A stretch of DNA of 64,000 bases, from NCBI GenBank assembly GCA_034434515.1, contig DAOTZA010000043.1, forward strand, positions 1-64,000. The letters are read 5' to 3'. The position numbers and the translations under genes are program-made. Below, piece after piece: positions 17,058-26,158 of this stretch. The DNA is from NAK19 sp034434515 (lineage in GTDB: Bacteria > Chloroflexota > Anaerolineae > Anaerolineales > UBA4823). The notes beneath the pieces were generated by a model that made no database searches, was not told the DNA's origin, and saw nothing but the letters and a program-made list of their open reading frames with translations. Numbering within the stretch: the first letter of the stretch is position 1; each line of letters begins with the position of its first letter.

Positions 17058-18686
17058 TTAGTCTGCTGTGGCTGTGGATACTTCTGCTTCCTCCTCAGGT
17101 TTAACCCAAATAGCTTCTTTCAAAGAGAGTAATCCAAGTTGCAGTTTCAGTTCTAACGGATTCCCATCCACATCGGTCAACTGCATCGCTGGATCCGATT
17201 TTTGGGTTGCCAAAGAAACGACCACCTGCAAAACAGCCGAAATAATGAATGCCGGGAATGAGCTGATATAGACGGCATCCCAGAAAGCGCATTCGAAATC
17301 GGCTTCACAAATTGCGTAAGTCGATGTATGATAGTAAAAGATGCCTAAGACCACCCACGCGACGAATCCTCCCACCAACGCCGCTATTGCACCGGATTTA
17401 TTTGCCTTTTTCCAATACATCCCAAAGGCAAAGGGTGCAAACAATCCAATCAGCAAAATTGACCAGGCGACCATCGCCAGTTTATAGATGGTACCCGCCC
17501 AAAGCGCAATGGCGATGCTGATAAAACCGATCACCAGAACCATGATGCGAGTTAGCAGCAATTTTTATTTTTCACCCATTTCTTTGACAAACAATGGCAC
17601 GATATTTTCGGTCACCACCGAAGCCCCGGCAAGCACTGAAGAGTCCGAAGTACTCATCAGTGCCGAAGCCAGCGCTGCAATAAATAGGGCAGTCAAAACC
17701 GGATGTAAATGTTCCATGGCGGCTGTTACTAGCAAGAATTCAGTCTGTTCCGGGGCGATATTTGGATTTAGTTTGAACATCATGATCCCGATCAAAGGAG
17801 ACATAACCCCAAACGTGAGATACAGCACCCCAGCAATATACGAACCCCACACCGAAGTTGCTTCATTCTTGGCTGCCATCGATCGTTGCATCAGGTCTTG
17901 GGTAGGCACACTCCCAAAGCCAATTGCTAACCAGGCGGCAATCCAATAAAAGATACCAATATAGCCAGTATAGCCCAAATACCCCTCGTCTTTAATCGGC
18001 AATAAGGTTAGGGGATCCGAGACATATAATGATCCGGCTCCTTCGACCATCCCGCGAAAACCACCTACGGCATTTAACACCCCAATGAAAATCAAGGTCA
18101 CCCCACCAGCGGTCAAGAACATTTGCATAAAGTCCAGCAGGGTATCCGCCCACATTCCCCCCATGAAAGTATAGAATGTCACAATGGTCGCTACCAGAAT
18201 CATCCCGGTTGCAACCGGCCAGCCTAAGAGAGCATGAATGATATTTCCGCCCGCCACGATTTGCGCCCCCGTCCAGGCAAAATAGGTTGCCAACTGAGCC
18301 AGCGAAGTCAGGAAACTCATTTCCTTCCCAAAGCGCCGTTCAAAGAAGTCAACCACCGTTAGATACCTGGCTCGGCGCATTAGACGAATAAAAAACAACC
18401 CGGAAATGAACAAACAGGCCGCCGCCCCAAAGGGATCAAACACCACACCTTGCAAGCCATACTGGTAGGCAGTAGAACTTGCCCCCATCATCGTCTCAGC
18501 GGCGAACCAGGTTGCCATGATGGAGGCTGAAGCAAGGTAGATCGGTAACCGCCGCCCGGCAACAATATAATCGGCTGAATTTTCAACCTTGCGAGAGGCA
18601 TAATAGCCAACTGCCAAACGAATCAGAAACAAAAATACGATTCCCCCAATAACGAGTCCAGCATATTCGTAGCCTTGCATTTCCAT
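17058..18686 (-). pseudogene. Sodium:solute symporter 2, interrupted by in-frame TAA
   Basis: A second SSS-family symporter, collinear with the one at 12741-14318 over its whole length. The reading frame is broken by one TAA at 17565-17567: residues 1-373 end in EMGEK, then stop, then the same frame resumes with KLLLTRIMVL and continues for about 168 residues. The intact paralog reads DKTELLLTR at this point, so the stop replaces a single ordinary codon and no bases are lost. The lesion is in an A-rich run (GAAAAATAAAAATTG), and a TTG six bases after the stop could restart translation. It removes the last few membrane helices from the first piece. Possibilities are a recent nonsense mutation, a sequencing error, readthrough, or a split two-piece transporter. 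GGAGG precedes the ATG at 18686. Confidence 0.75.
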
Positions 18687-18772
18687 TTCTATCCTCCAAA
18701 CTTAGGGGTCTTCATCTTTTGCTAATCATTGCTGGAAGTAAAATTTTTCTTCTCTGCGTTCTCACCTCCTCT

Positions 18773-20245
18773 TTAGAACTTTCGCGTCCATTCTTTTGGC
18801 CAGCGCTCGATGACCACTTTCTTTTGGGTAAAGAATTCAACGGCATCCATACTTTGCCCATGCAGATCTCCAAAGAAACTTTCTTTCCACCCACTAAAGG
18901 GGAAGTAAGCCATCGGCGCTGCAACACCAATGTTGATACCCACATTGCCTGCCTGGACATGATAGCGGAATTTTCGCGCAGCTTCTCCGCTTTTCGTAAA
19001 CAAACAAGCCATGTTGCCATAGTCCCCTAAATTGACCAAATCAATGGCTTCCTCGATGGTATTGACCGGCATGACGCTGAGGACAGGGCCAAAAATCTCG
19101 GTGCGGAACAATTCGCCTTGCGGAGGGATGTTCAGGATGACGGTTGGCTTGACAAAATTGCCCTTCTCATAGCCTTTGATCACAGCCCCCCGACCATCCA
19201 CCAGAATCGTCGCGTCTTCCTCTTCCGCCTTACCAATCAATCCTTCGATGCGCGCCTTGCTTTGCGGCGTGATGACCGGCCCCATCTCTACTCCTTCATC
19301 CAAGCCATACCCTACCACGCGACTGCGGGCGATCTCACAGATTGCCTCGATGAAATCACGCTTCACTTCACCAACCGGCGCGACAATCGAGGTCGCTAAG
19401 CAACGTTGCCCGGCGCTGCCAAAGGCGCTATCTGCCAGCACTTTCGTTGCTGTCTCCAGATCAGCATCCGGCAAGACAACCGAGATATTTTTTGCGCCAC
19501 CCTGACACTGAGCCCGTTTTCCATTGGCAGCTGCTCGCGAGTAGATATAACGCGCCACAGGCGTTGAGCCGACCATGCTGATTGCCCGGATCAAGGGGTG
19601 ATCCAGAATGGCATCCACCGTCTCTTTTGCGCCATTTACCAGATTAATCACTCCCTTGGGAAATCCACATTGCTCCATGAGAGCAAAGATTTTTTGCATT
19701 GTCAAGGGCACCTTTTCCGATGGCTTGACAATAACGGTGTTTCCACAAGCCAATGCATAGGGCATGAACCAGAAGGGGATCATGCCAGGGAAGTTAAACG
19801 GACAGATAATTGCCACGACTCCCACCGGCTGGCGAATAAAATATTCATCAATGCCCGGCGCAATATCTTCTGAGAAAGCCCCCTGCAGTAAAGAAGGGAT
19901 ACCACTGGCAACTTCCACGTTCTCAACCGCACGGCGCATCTCACCCCGCGCTTCGATAATCGTCTTCCCACACTCCATGGTAATCTGGCGCGAAAGCTCC
20001 TCAAAATGCGCTTCCAGCAAGTTTTTTAACTTAAAGAGACATTGAATCCGATCCCCTGCCGGCGTCTCTCTCCAAACCTTTAACGCCCTTTGGGCAGCCT
20101 GAGCAGCTTCATCCACCTCTTGGGGTGGCGACAAGGGCACTTCCCCTAATTTTTCTGCCGTAGCCGGGTTATAAACTCCCCATACTTCAGTCGCTTTTGA
20201 CACTCTCCATTCACCATCAATGTAGTTACGCACTTGGACGACCAT
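18773..20245 (-). CDS. mmsA: (Methyl)malonate-semialdehyde dehydrogenase, CoA-acylating
   Basis: A 490-residue aldehyde dehydrogenase superfamily member of the MmsA/IolA type. It has the catalytic cysteine in GQRC (C282) and the cofactor-binding IICPFNFPG and KPSEKVP motifs. The general-base glutamate usual in ALDHs is replaced by the QCQGGAKN stretch, which marks CoA-acylating methylmalonate-semialdehyde dehydrogenases. It converts malonate or methylmalonate semialdehyde with CoA and NAD to acetyl- or propionyl-CoA plus bicarbonate. The ATG at 20245 has AAGGAG seven bases upstream. It lies 25 bases after an omega-aminotransferase gene, the same pairing as bauA-bauC of beta-alanine catabolism. 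Confidence 0.88.
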   Translation of the reverse strand: MVVQVRNYIDGEWRVSKATEVWGVYNPATAEKLGEVPLSPPQEVDEAAQAAQRALKVWRETPAGDRIQCLFKLKNLLEAHFEELSRQITMECGKTIIEARGEMRRAVENVEVASGIPSLLQGAFSEDIAPGIDEYFIRQPVGVVAIICPFNFPGMIPFWFMPYALACGNTVIVKPSEKVPLTMQKIFALMEQCGFPKGVINLVNGAKETVDAILDHPLIRAISMVGSTPVARYIYSRAAANGKRAQCQGGAKNISVVLPDADLETATKVLADSAFGSAGQRCLATSIVAPVGEVKRDFIEAICEIARSRVVGYGLDEGVEMGPVITPQSKARIEGLIGKAEEEDATILVDGRGAVIKGYEKGNFVKPTVILNIPPQGELFRTEIFGPVLSVMPVNTIEEAIDLVNLGDYGNMACLFTKSGEAARKFRYHVQAGNVGINIGVAAPMAYFPFSGWKESFFGDLHGQSMDAVEFFTQKKVVIERWPKEWTRKF

Positions 20246-20270
20246 TGCCAAACTCCTTCAGGTTTACGCA

Positions 20271-21596
20271 TTACGAAAGAGTCACGTTGTCTAAGACATC
20301 CCGAATTATCCCTAATCCCTCGTCTAGTTGTCCTTTATTGATCATCAACGGTGGAATAACAAAGATCATCGTCCCCATTGCCGACGCCATCGTGTAGGTG
20401 AACAAACCGCGCTCCTTCAGGGCTGCTCCGATTTTTTGCATTAGCGGTATCGGTAAGGGCTTTTTGGTCGAGCGATCTTCGACAAGCTCTATGGTTGAGA
20501 ATAAACCGATATAGCGCACATCCCCTACCATCGAATAACGGGCTTTGATCTGCTCCAATTGCTCTCCGAGATATTTGCCAAGCTCAAAGGCATTTTCAAT
20601 AAGATGCTCTTCCTGATAAACCTGAATGGTCGCCAAACCGGCTGCGCAGGCGAGTGGATGACCGCTGTACGTCAAACCGCACCAGAGCATTTTATCCTCA
20701 AAGAAGTCGGCGATCTTCTGACGCACCACGACAACACCCAGGGGAACATAACCTGACGTCACCCCTTTAGCGCTGGTGATCATATCGGGAACTACATTCC
20801 AGTTATCTACCGCAAACCACTTTCCCGTCCTCCCCCACCCGCTCATGACCTCGTCTGAGATCAATAAAATGTCATACTTGTCACAGATTTCTCGAATCCT
20901 CGGCCAGTAATCATCCGGTGGAACGATCAAACCATTTGAGCCAGTGACACCTTCCATGATAATTGCTGCAATCCGATCCGGCCCTTCATAGTGGATAATC
21001 TCCTCAACATGCGAAATACATTCGCGATGGCAAGTCTCCCGCGTCCAGCCAAACGGGCAGCGATAACAATGAGGGTCAAGGAAATGAACGACTCCAGGAA
21101 TACCCGGTTCAGCAGCCAAACGGCGTGGATCACCAGTCAGGGTGATTGCTCCATGTGTCGCGCCATGATAGGCACGATAGCGAGAGAGAATTTTCTGGCG
21201 GCCGGTGTAATGGCGAGCGATCTTAATCGCATTTTCATTTGCCTCTGCTCCGCCTAAGCAGAAGAAGGTCTTTTTAAGATCTCCAGGAGTTACTTCGGCT
21301 ATTTTTTCACCCAAATCGCCGCGCGGTTTTGTGGCAAGACCAGGGTGGGCAAAACAAAGCGTTTCTGCTTGTTTTTTAATCGCCTCGATAACTTTAGGAT
21401 GTTGATGGCCGATATTCAGATTCATAAGTTGGGAAGAGAAATCCAAATAGCGCTTCCCATCCGCATCCCAAAAATACACCCCTTCAGCGCGCACAATCGG
21501 AATCGGTTGGACAGTGTTCTGGACTGACCAGGAGAAAAAGGTGTATTCCCGGTTTTTCGATACAATCGTTTGTGCTTCAGAATATTGAGTGCTCAC
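20271..21596 (-). CDS. Class III aminotransferase, omega-amino acid:pyruvate type
   Basis: A 441-residue class III aminotransferase with DEVMSGWGRTGKWF around the PLP aspartate and SAKGVTSGYVPLG with the Schiff-base lysine. The arrangement HCYRCPFGW plus TGSNGLIVPP resembles the taurine:pyruvate and beta-alanine:pyruvate group. With mmsA directly downstream, the simplest reading is beta-alanine or 3-aminoisobutyrate to the corresponding semialdehyde, then to acyl-CoA. The start is a GTG with GGAGG four bases upstream. Taurine or other omega-amines remain possible substrates. Confidence 0.83.
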   Translation of the reverse strand: MSTQYSEAQTIVSKNREYTFFSWSVQNTVQPIPIVRAEGVYFWDADGKRYLDFSSQLMNLNIGHQHPKVIEAIKKQAETLCFAHPGLATKPRGDLGEKIAEVTPGDLKKTFFCLGGAEANENAIKIARHYTGRQKILSRYRAYHGATHGAITLTGDPRRLAAEPGIPGVVHFLDPHCYRCPFGWTRETCHRECISHVEEIIHYEGPDRIAAIIMEGVTGSNGLIVPPDDYWPRIREICDKYDILLISDEVMSGWGRTGKWFAVDNWNVVPDMITSAKGVTSGYVPLGVVVVRQKIADFFEDKMLWCGLTYSGHPLACAAGLATIQVYQEEHLIENAFELGKYLGEQLEQIKARYSMVGDVRYIGLFSTIELVEDRSTKKPLPIPLMQKIGAALKERGLFTYTMASAMGTMIFVIPPLMINKGQLDEGLGIIRDVLDNVTLS

Positions 21597-21624
21597 AGTA
21601 CCTCCGTAAGTGTTTATAACTGAT

Positions 21625-22923
21625 TTAGTGGGTGGTCTTAATGACCGTTTCCATCACTTCGAGCGTTCGATCGATAACCTCCTCAGTGTGCGAATAACAT
21701 AAGAACCAGGGTTCACGGGGGTCATGGTCAGGCATCACGCCCCGCACAATGGCGGCTTCGACCAAACGAAGATAATAATCTTGATCGCTTTGACTGAAAC
21801 TTCGTTGATCGGTAACCTGCTCAACGCCAATAGCAAAAGAAAACATTGCCCCATATCCGTTTACACTTACCGGAATACCCTGGCTGGCAAAGAGTTCCCT
21901 AAGCCCTTGCTTCAAACGCTCCCCGCGCCGTTCAATCTCCTTGAGAACAGGTTTCGATTTAAGCGCCCTCAGTGTCGCATGAGCTGCTGCTACGCCGCAT
22001 TTGTTGTTGTTAAAAGTGCCTCCTTGAGCAACACCTCTGCCAATAATCGACATAACTTCGCGCTTCCCCCCAAAAGCAGCTAAGGGATACCCGTTTGCGA
22101 GCGCTTTGGCATATGTCGCCAGGTCAGGGTCAATTCTATAGAATTCCTGCGCCCCGCCGTTGGCTATGCGAAAGCCGGTTTTTACTTCGTCCAATATCAT
22201 CACACAGCCATATTCATTGCAGCGTTGTCGAATGTGATTCAGGAACCCCGGCAAGGGTTCAATGGCTGCACAATTCCCCATACATGGCTCGACGATTACC
22301 CCTGCAATCTGCTCGCCATAACTTCGCATCATCTTATCAAAAACTTCAAAATCATTAAACGGCACCGTAATCACCAAATCTCCGATACAGCGAGGAATAC
22401 CAGAGCTAGCCGGGATTGGAACCGGGCTGTTTCGATTTCCATAGGTTTCTGCCGGGCTATATGTGGACCAAAGGGTATAATCCTGAAACCCGTGGTACAT
22501 CCCCTCAAATTTCAAAATTTTCTCTCGACCGGTGTATGCTCGCGCTACGCGGATAGCATGCATGGTTGCTTCAGTGCCAGAACAAGCAAAACGCACCATT
22601 TCTATCGCCGGGCACATTTCAACCATCATTTCTGCCACTTCGATCTCCAATTCAATCGTCATGGCAGCCATTGTGCCGCGGCTGATCTCTTCCTTAACGA
22701 AGTCATCGACCTCAGGGTAGGAGTGGCCTAAAATGATCGGCCCAAAACCCAGGCGATAATCAATATACTGATTTCCATCGACATCCCACAAATAACATCC
22801 TTGGGCTTTTTGCAGATAAGGGGTAATTGCCTCCCCCCAATAACGAAAGTTTGAGTTAACCCCTAAAGGCAGGTAACGTTTTGCCCGTTCCTGCAACGCT
22901 TTGCTTTTCGGTAAATGGAGCAT
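21625..22923 (-). CDS. Glutamate-1-semialdehyde aminomutase-like PLP enzyme
   Basis: A 432-residue fold-type I enzyme resembling glutamate-1-semialdehyde 2,1-aminomutases: YLPLGVNSNFR at the start, ACSGTEATMHAIR for phosphate binding, DEVKTGFR, and YAKALANGYP with the PLP lysine. HemL itself belongs to tetrapyrrole synthesis, but HemL-like proteins include aminotransferases and beta-amino-acid enzymes. Its place at the head of a catabolic gene run makes a catabolic role more likely than haem synthesis. GGAGGG precedes the ATG. The Lrp-family regulator lies 25 bases upstream on the same strand. Confidence 0.78.
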   Translation of the reverse strand: MLHLPKSKALQERAKRYLPLGVNSNFRYWGEAITPYLQKAQGCYLWDVDGNQYIDYRLGFGPIILGHSYPEVDDFVKEEISRGTMAAMTIELEIEVAEMMVEMCPAIEMVRFACSGTEATMHAIRVARAYTGREKILKFEGMYHGFQDYTLWSTYSPAETYGNRNSPVPIPASSGIPRCIGDLVITVPFNDFEVFDKMMRSYGEQIAGVIVEPCMGNCAAIEPLPGFLNHIRQRCNEYGCVMILDEVKTGFRIANGGAQEFYRIDPDLATYAKALANGYPLAAFGGKREVMSIIGRGVAQGGTFNNNKCGVAAAHATLRALKSKPVLKEIERRGERLKQGLRELFASQGIPVSVNGYGAMFSFAIGVEQVTDQRSFSQSDQDYYLRLVEAAIVRGVMPDHDPREPWFLCYSHTEEVIDRTLEVMETVIKTTH

Positions 22924-22948
22924 AGGATTCCCTCCAAGGTAAAATATT

Positions 22949-23434
22949 TTAGGTTATTGATTCGCTCTTTTCACAGACCTCTAAAGGGATTGACCACTGA
23001 TAAACATCTTTCAATACGGATGGAACAATTGAAGTAACCGTCTTTCGAACACCGGGTGTCTTACCAATGACTTGGGTGACAAAACGATAAACCTCCTCAT
23101 TACTTCGCGCAATCAATTGCACGCTGACATCTGTTTCCCCAATCGCATAAGCCACATAACTCACGCAACTGTATTCTGTCATCTTGTGGGCAACTTCTTC
23201 AATGCAGTCCGACTCCACCTCCAGCATCACATCCGCAACAACTCCGTATCCCAGGCTCTTTGGATTGACAACCGCCCTGATTCGGATAATATCTCTTTCG
23301 ATTAATTTTTCCAAGCGATAACGAGCAGATCGCTCGGAAATACCCAGCCTGCGAGCAATCTCACTACAGGTTAATCGCCCATCCTCAATTAACAAATCAA
23401 CAATTTTTTTATCAGTAATGTCGATTTTATACAT
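22949..23434 (-). CDS. Lrp/AsnC-family transcriptional regulator
   Basis: A 161-residue regulator with an AsnC-type winged helix-turn-helix (residues 1-60: DKKIVDLLIEDGR, CSEIARRLGISERSARYRL) and a C-terminal RAM ligand-binding domain. Such proteins form octamers and sense amino acids. The ATG at 23434 gives the usual family length; the frame is open 23 codons upstream but that part lacks regulator character and overlaps the operator-like sites. It heads the long minus-strand aminotransferase/AOR run, so it is the likely sensor of the substrate amino acid or amine. Two palindromes at 23459-23509 suggest autoregulation. Confidence 0.88.
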   Translation of the reverse strand: MYKIDITDKKIVDLLIEDGRLTCSEIARRLGISERSARYRLEKLIERDIIRIRAVVNPKSLGYGVVADVMLEVESDCIEEVAHKMTEYSCVSYVAYAIGETDVSVQLIARSNEEVYRFVTQVIGKTPGVRKTVTSIVPSVLKDVYQWSIPLEVCEKSESIT

Positions 23435-23458
23435 GAATTTGGAAAATATTGTAGGTTT

Positions 23459-23509
23459 ATGACAAATATCATAATGCTTAAAACACAAAATTTCAAGTGA
23501 CAAATGTCA
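23459..23509. promoter_or_regulatory. Pair of operator-like palindromes upstream of the Lrp gene
   Basis: ATGACAAATATCAT at 23459-23472 and TGACAAATGTCA at 23498-23509 are near-identical palindromes whose centres are 38 bp apart. They occupy the intergenic region between the Lrp-family gene and the divergent gene at 23582. Sites of this size in phased pairs fit an Lrp-type oligomer. Binding is inferred from position and symmetry only. Confidence 0.55.
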
Positions 23510-23581
23510 TATCCGCCGAAAATTGATGGATTTTAGTCGAAAACAGGTTCTCCCTATTTCACATCCTCATCAAAGCCTTTT

Positions 23582-24046
23582 ATGGTAAAATCAATGCAAA
23601 TGGAAGAAGGACAAGAAGGCACCCACCAAACTGCACGATTTCCAAGCGCTGACGCGGAAACAACAAATCAGCGCAAGGTCATTATCCTATCGAGCATCAT
23701 TGGCATCCTCGTGCTAGCTGTGCTCATCTTTTCAACGTATTGGATGCTCACCAATGCAGACAAAACTTCGACTATTCGAGATATTTTCATCATCTTTTTA
23801 GGGTTTGAATTTCTGCTGATTGGAGTTGCCCTAATCATCCTTATCCTTCAGCTTGCTCGATTAATCAATTTACTTCAAAATGAAGTTAAACCCATTCTGG
23901 ATTCAACCAATGAAACGGTGAACACCCTTCGGGGAACCACAGCCTTTCTCAGTGATAATTTAGTTGAACCGGTCATGAAACTCAATGAGGTTATTGCTGG
24001 TTTTCAACGTCTCTTACAAATATCAGGTCTAACGAAAAAGAAATAA
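23582..24046 (+). CDS. Small membrane protein, two TM helices, coiled-coil tail
   Basis: A 154-residue protein with a polar N-terminus (about 30 residues), two strongly hydrophobic segments (IILSSIIGILVLAVLIF, and IIFLGFEFLLIGVALIILIL) and a C-terminal amphipathic region similar to DUF948-type proteins (NETVNTLRGTTAFLSDNLV). No clear ribosome site precedes the first ATG; in-frame ATGs at 23594 and 23600 are alternatives. It is followed 21 bases later by a YtxH-type protein, a pairing I believe is common in Chloroflexota. Likely envelope- or stress-related; function unknown. Confidence 0.7.
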   Translation: MVKSMQMEEGQEGTHQTARFPSADAETTNQRKVIILSSIIGILVLAVLIFSTYWMLTNADKTSTIRDIFIIFLGFEFLLIGVALIILILQLARLINLLQNEVKPILDSTNETVNTLRGTTAFLSDNLVEPVMKLNEVIAGFQRLLQISGLTKKK

Positions 24047-24067
24047 AATTCCAAAGGAGTGTGTAAT

Positions 24068-24487
24068 ATGTCCGATCGAGATAGCGATTTCAGTGCATTT
24101 CTAGCTGGATTTATTTTCGGCGGTTTAATTGGCGCAGCCATAGCTCTCTTGTATGCTCCTCAATCTGGCGAAGAAACCCGCACCATTATTCGCGAAAAGA
24201 GTATAGAGCTCAAAGACAAAGCTGTCGAAACGGCTGAAGAAGCTCGCGCTCGAGCTGAAAAAGCCTTGGAAGAAGCCCACGCTAAAGCAGAAAAAGCGCT
24301 CGCTGAGACTCGCCAACGTGCCGAAGAGCTTGCCAAACTTACTAAAGAGCAAGCCATTGAGCTACAACAGCGCGGCCAGGAACTCTTTGAAGAACAGAAA
24401 ACCAAATTAGAACAGGTTATCGAGTCGGGTAAAAAAGCTGTCAAAAAAGAGCCCCCGGAAGGCGAAGCGCCAGCTTCTTCGTCTTGA
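24068..24487 (+). CDS. YtxH-domain protein with long coiled coil
   Basis: A 139-residue protein. A glycine-rich membrane helix (AFLAGFIFGGLIGAAIALLYAP) is followed by the YtxH signature SGEETR, then a highly charged Ala/Glu/Lys coiled coil (about residues 45-120) with repeats such as AEEARARAEKALEEA. YtxH proteins are linked to general stress and cell-envelope functions. AAAGGAG at 24053-24059 gives the ATG at 24068; a GTG in frame at 24059 is unlikely. Confidence 0.8.
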   Translation: MSDRDSDFSAFLAGFIFGGLIGAAIALLYAPQSGEETRTIIREKSIELKDKAVETAEEARARAEKALEEAHAKAEKALAETRQRAEELAKLTKEQAIELQQRGQELFEEQKTKLEQVIESGKKAVKKEPPEGEAPASSS

Positions 24488-24520
24488 TATGCCAATCTCA
24501 AACCCAATACTGAGCCAATT

Positions 24521-24541
24521 AGGACGGCAAGTTGCCGTCCT
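24521..24541. terminator. Terminator between convergent genes
   Basis: An 8-bp GC-rich stem (24521-24528 with 24534-24541) and a 5-base loop lie between the YtxH gene and the convergent nnrDE gene. The plus-strand side is followed by a short T-rich stretch. Confidence 0.6.
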
Positions 24542-24598
24542 GATTTCAGTTAATCGTACAAAACTCATTCAATATAGATACGACTGGCGCGCTGTCTA

Positions 24599-26158
24599 CT
24601 ATCTTCCCAAATCCCGAAATACATCCACCATTGACTCAAGTAAATCTGTGGCTAAAACACAGCGAGTTGTTCCCAACTTTTCCGCTGCTCGCAATCCTGC
24701 CTGAGCATGGAGCCACACGCCAGCAACGGCAGCCTCAAAGCCATTCATGCCCTGCGCTCTCAGCCCACCAATTAGACCGGCTAACACATCTCCACTCCCG
24801 GCGCGAGCCAGTGCTGAGGTAGCAACCGGATTAATCGCGGTGCGACCATCAGGATCGGCAATTACCGTGAAAGCACCTTTCAAGACAACAATTTGCCCCC
24901 ATTGATTGGCAAATTTTTCCGCAACTTGAACGCGATCCGATTGAATATCAGCAACACGTAGACCAGTCAAGACGCTCATTTCGCCTGGATGTGGGGTTAA
25001 TACGGTTTGAGGCGGGATTTTTTGATACCAACGTTCGTATCTGGTAAGCAATTTTAAGCCATCAGCATCGACTACGAGCGGTGGAATTCTGTCGCGACCA
25101 AAATCTAGTATTCTTTTAACTAATCCAGACGTGCTCTCATGGTAACCAAAGCCAGGTCCCAAAACGAGGGCATCAATTGAATTCAGGCGTCCTGACAAAA
25201 TTTGATCTCCTGCTGCCGAGAGATAACCCTGTTGCTCTGGCAGGATCAACCAGGTGGCTTCGGGGATTTGACCGGCTAGAGCTTGATAGACTGACCGCAC
25301 AACTCCCAAAGTTACCAATCCACAACCGCCCAAATAGGCTGCTTTCGCAGCCAAGTAGGCTGCACCGGTAAAGTCTTCACTTCCGGCTAAGATCAACGTC
25401 GTCCCAAACGTGCCTTTGTGAGAATTATCAGACCGCATGGGTAGCATCTCACGCACCCACTCAGCATCAATAACCCTCCGCCGAATATCGCTCCAGGTTG
25501 GAAATCTATCCGATAAACCAATATCCGCAACCAAAATCCGTCCACAGAATGCATAAGCGGGAAATTTTAATAGTCCAGCTTTGACCGCTGCCATTGTAAC
25601 GGTGATTTCTGCTGGAATTACTTCTTCAGCCACTTCACCGCTATCACAATCCACTCCGGATGGACAATCAACGGCGATAACATGGACAGGCGTATGCTTG
25701 ACAAACTCTTTGACAATCCTCAATACCCTACCTATTGATTCTTTCAATGGCAACTCAAAGCCGGTCCCCAACACACCATCCAATAGGACTTCACTTTGCT
25801 GCAAAACAATCTGTAACTGTTGAAAATCCTTATCCTCCTGGATGGAGATCAAAATTCCATTTCGACTCAATAACCTTTGAACGAGTGGATCATCCACCGA
25901 CCTTTCCTTTACCAGATAAGCAATCACTTTCCAGCCTTGTTCGGCCAGATAAGTCAAAGCGACCAAAGTATCCCCGCCATTATTTCCAGAGCCTACTAAG
26001 CCCATTGCAGTCCGATTAGTCCGACTGCGAAGTTCTTGATCAATGATGCGTCCCAAATTTGTCCCTGCATTTTCCATCATTTGGGCATAGGTTAGCCCCA
26101 ACCGATCAGCCTCTTGCTCAACAGCGCGCATCTCAGAGACACTCACATACTTCATCAT
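24599..26158 (-). CDS. nnrDE: Bifunctional NAD(P)HX epimerase/dehydratase
   Basis: A 519-residue fusion. Residues 1-220 form the YjeF_N epimerase, with GSGNNGGDTL and DCPSGVDCDSG. Residues 230-519 form the ADP-dependent NAD(P)HX dehydratase of the ribokinase-like fold, with GPGFGYHEST, VVDADGLKLL, LTPHPGEMSVLTG and ARAGSGDVLAGLIGG. It repairs hydrated NADH and NADPH. The start ATG overlaps the stop of the upstream AOR gene (ATGA), with GGAGG ten bases upstream, so the two are translationally coupled. The pairing of a redox-cofactor repair enzyme with a tungsten oxidoreductase is unusual. Confidence 0.95.
   Translation of the reverse strand: MMKYVSVSEMRAVEQEADRLGLTYAQMMENAGTNLGRIIDQELRSRTNRTAMGLVGSGNNGGDTLVALTYLAEQGWKVIAYLVKERSVDDPLVQRLLSRNGILISIQEDKDFQQLQIVLQQSEVLLDGVLGTGFELPLKESIGRVLRIVKEFVKHTPVHVIAVDCPSGVDCDSGEVAEEVIPAEITVTMAAVKAGLLKFPAYAFCGRILVADIGLSDRFPTWSDIRRRVIDAEWVREMLPMRSDNSHKGTFGTTLILAGSEDFTGAAYLAAKAAYLGGCGLVTLGVVRSVYQALAGQIPEATWLILPEQQGYLSAAGDQILSGRLNSIDALVLGPGFGYHESTSGLVKRILDFGRDRIPPLVVDADGLKLLTRYERWYQKIPPQTVLTPHPGEMSVLTGLRVADIQSDRVQVAEKFANQWGQIVVLKGAFTVIADPDGRTAINPVATSALARAGSGDVLAGLIGGLRAQGMNGFEAAVAGVWLHAQAGLRAAEKLGTTRCVLATDLLESMVDVFRDLGR

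Noticed and set aside
21625..22923. Calling the aminomutase-like gene hemL of tetrapyrrole synthesis
   Set aside because: Context is catabolic, no other haem genes are nearby, and HemL-like proteins have varied functions.
24230..24400. Repeat-like GAAGCTCGCGC/GAAAAAGC sequence as a DNA repeat array
   Set aside because: It is coding sequence for the Ala/Glu/Lys coiled coil of the YtxH-type protein.
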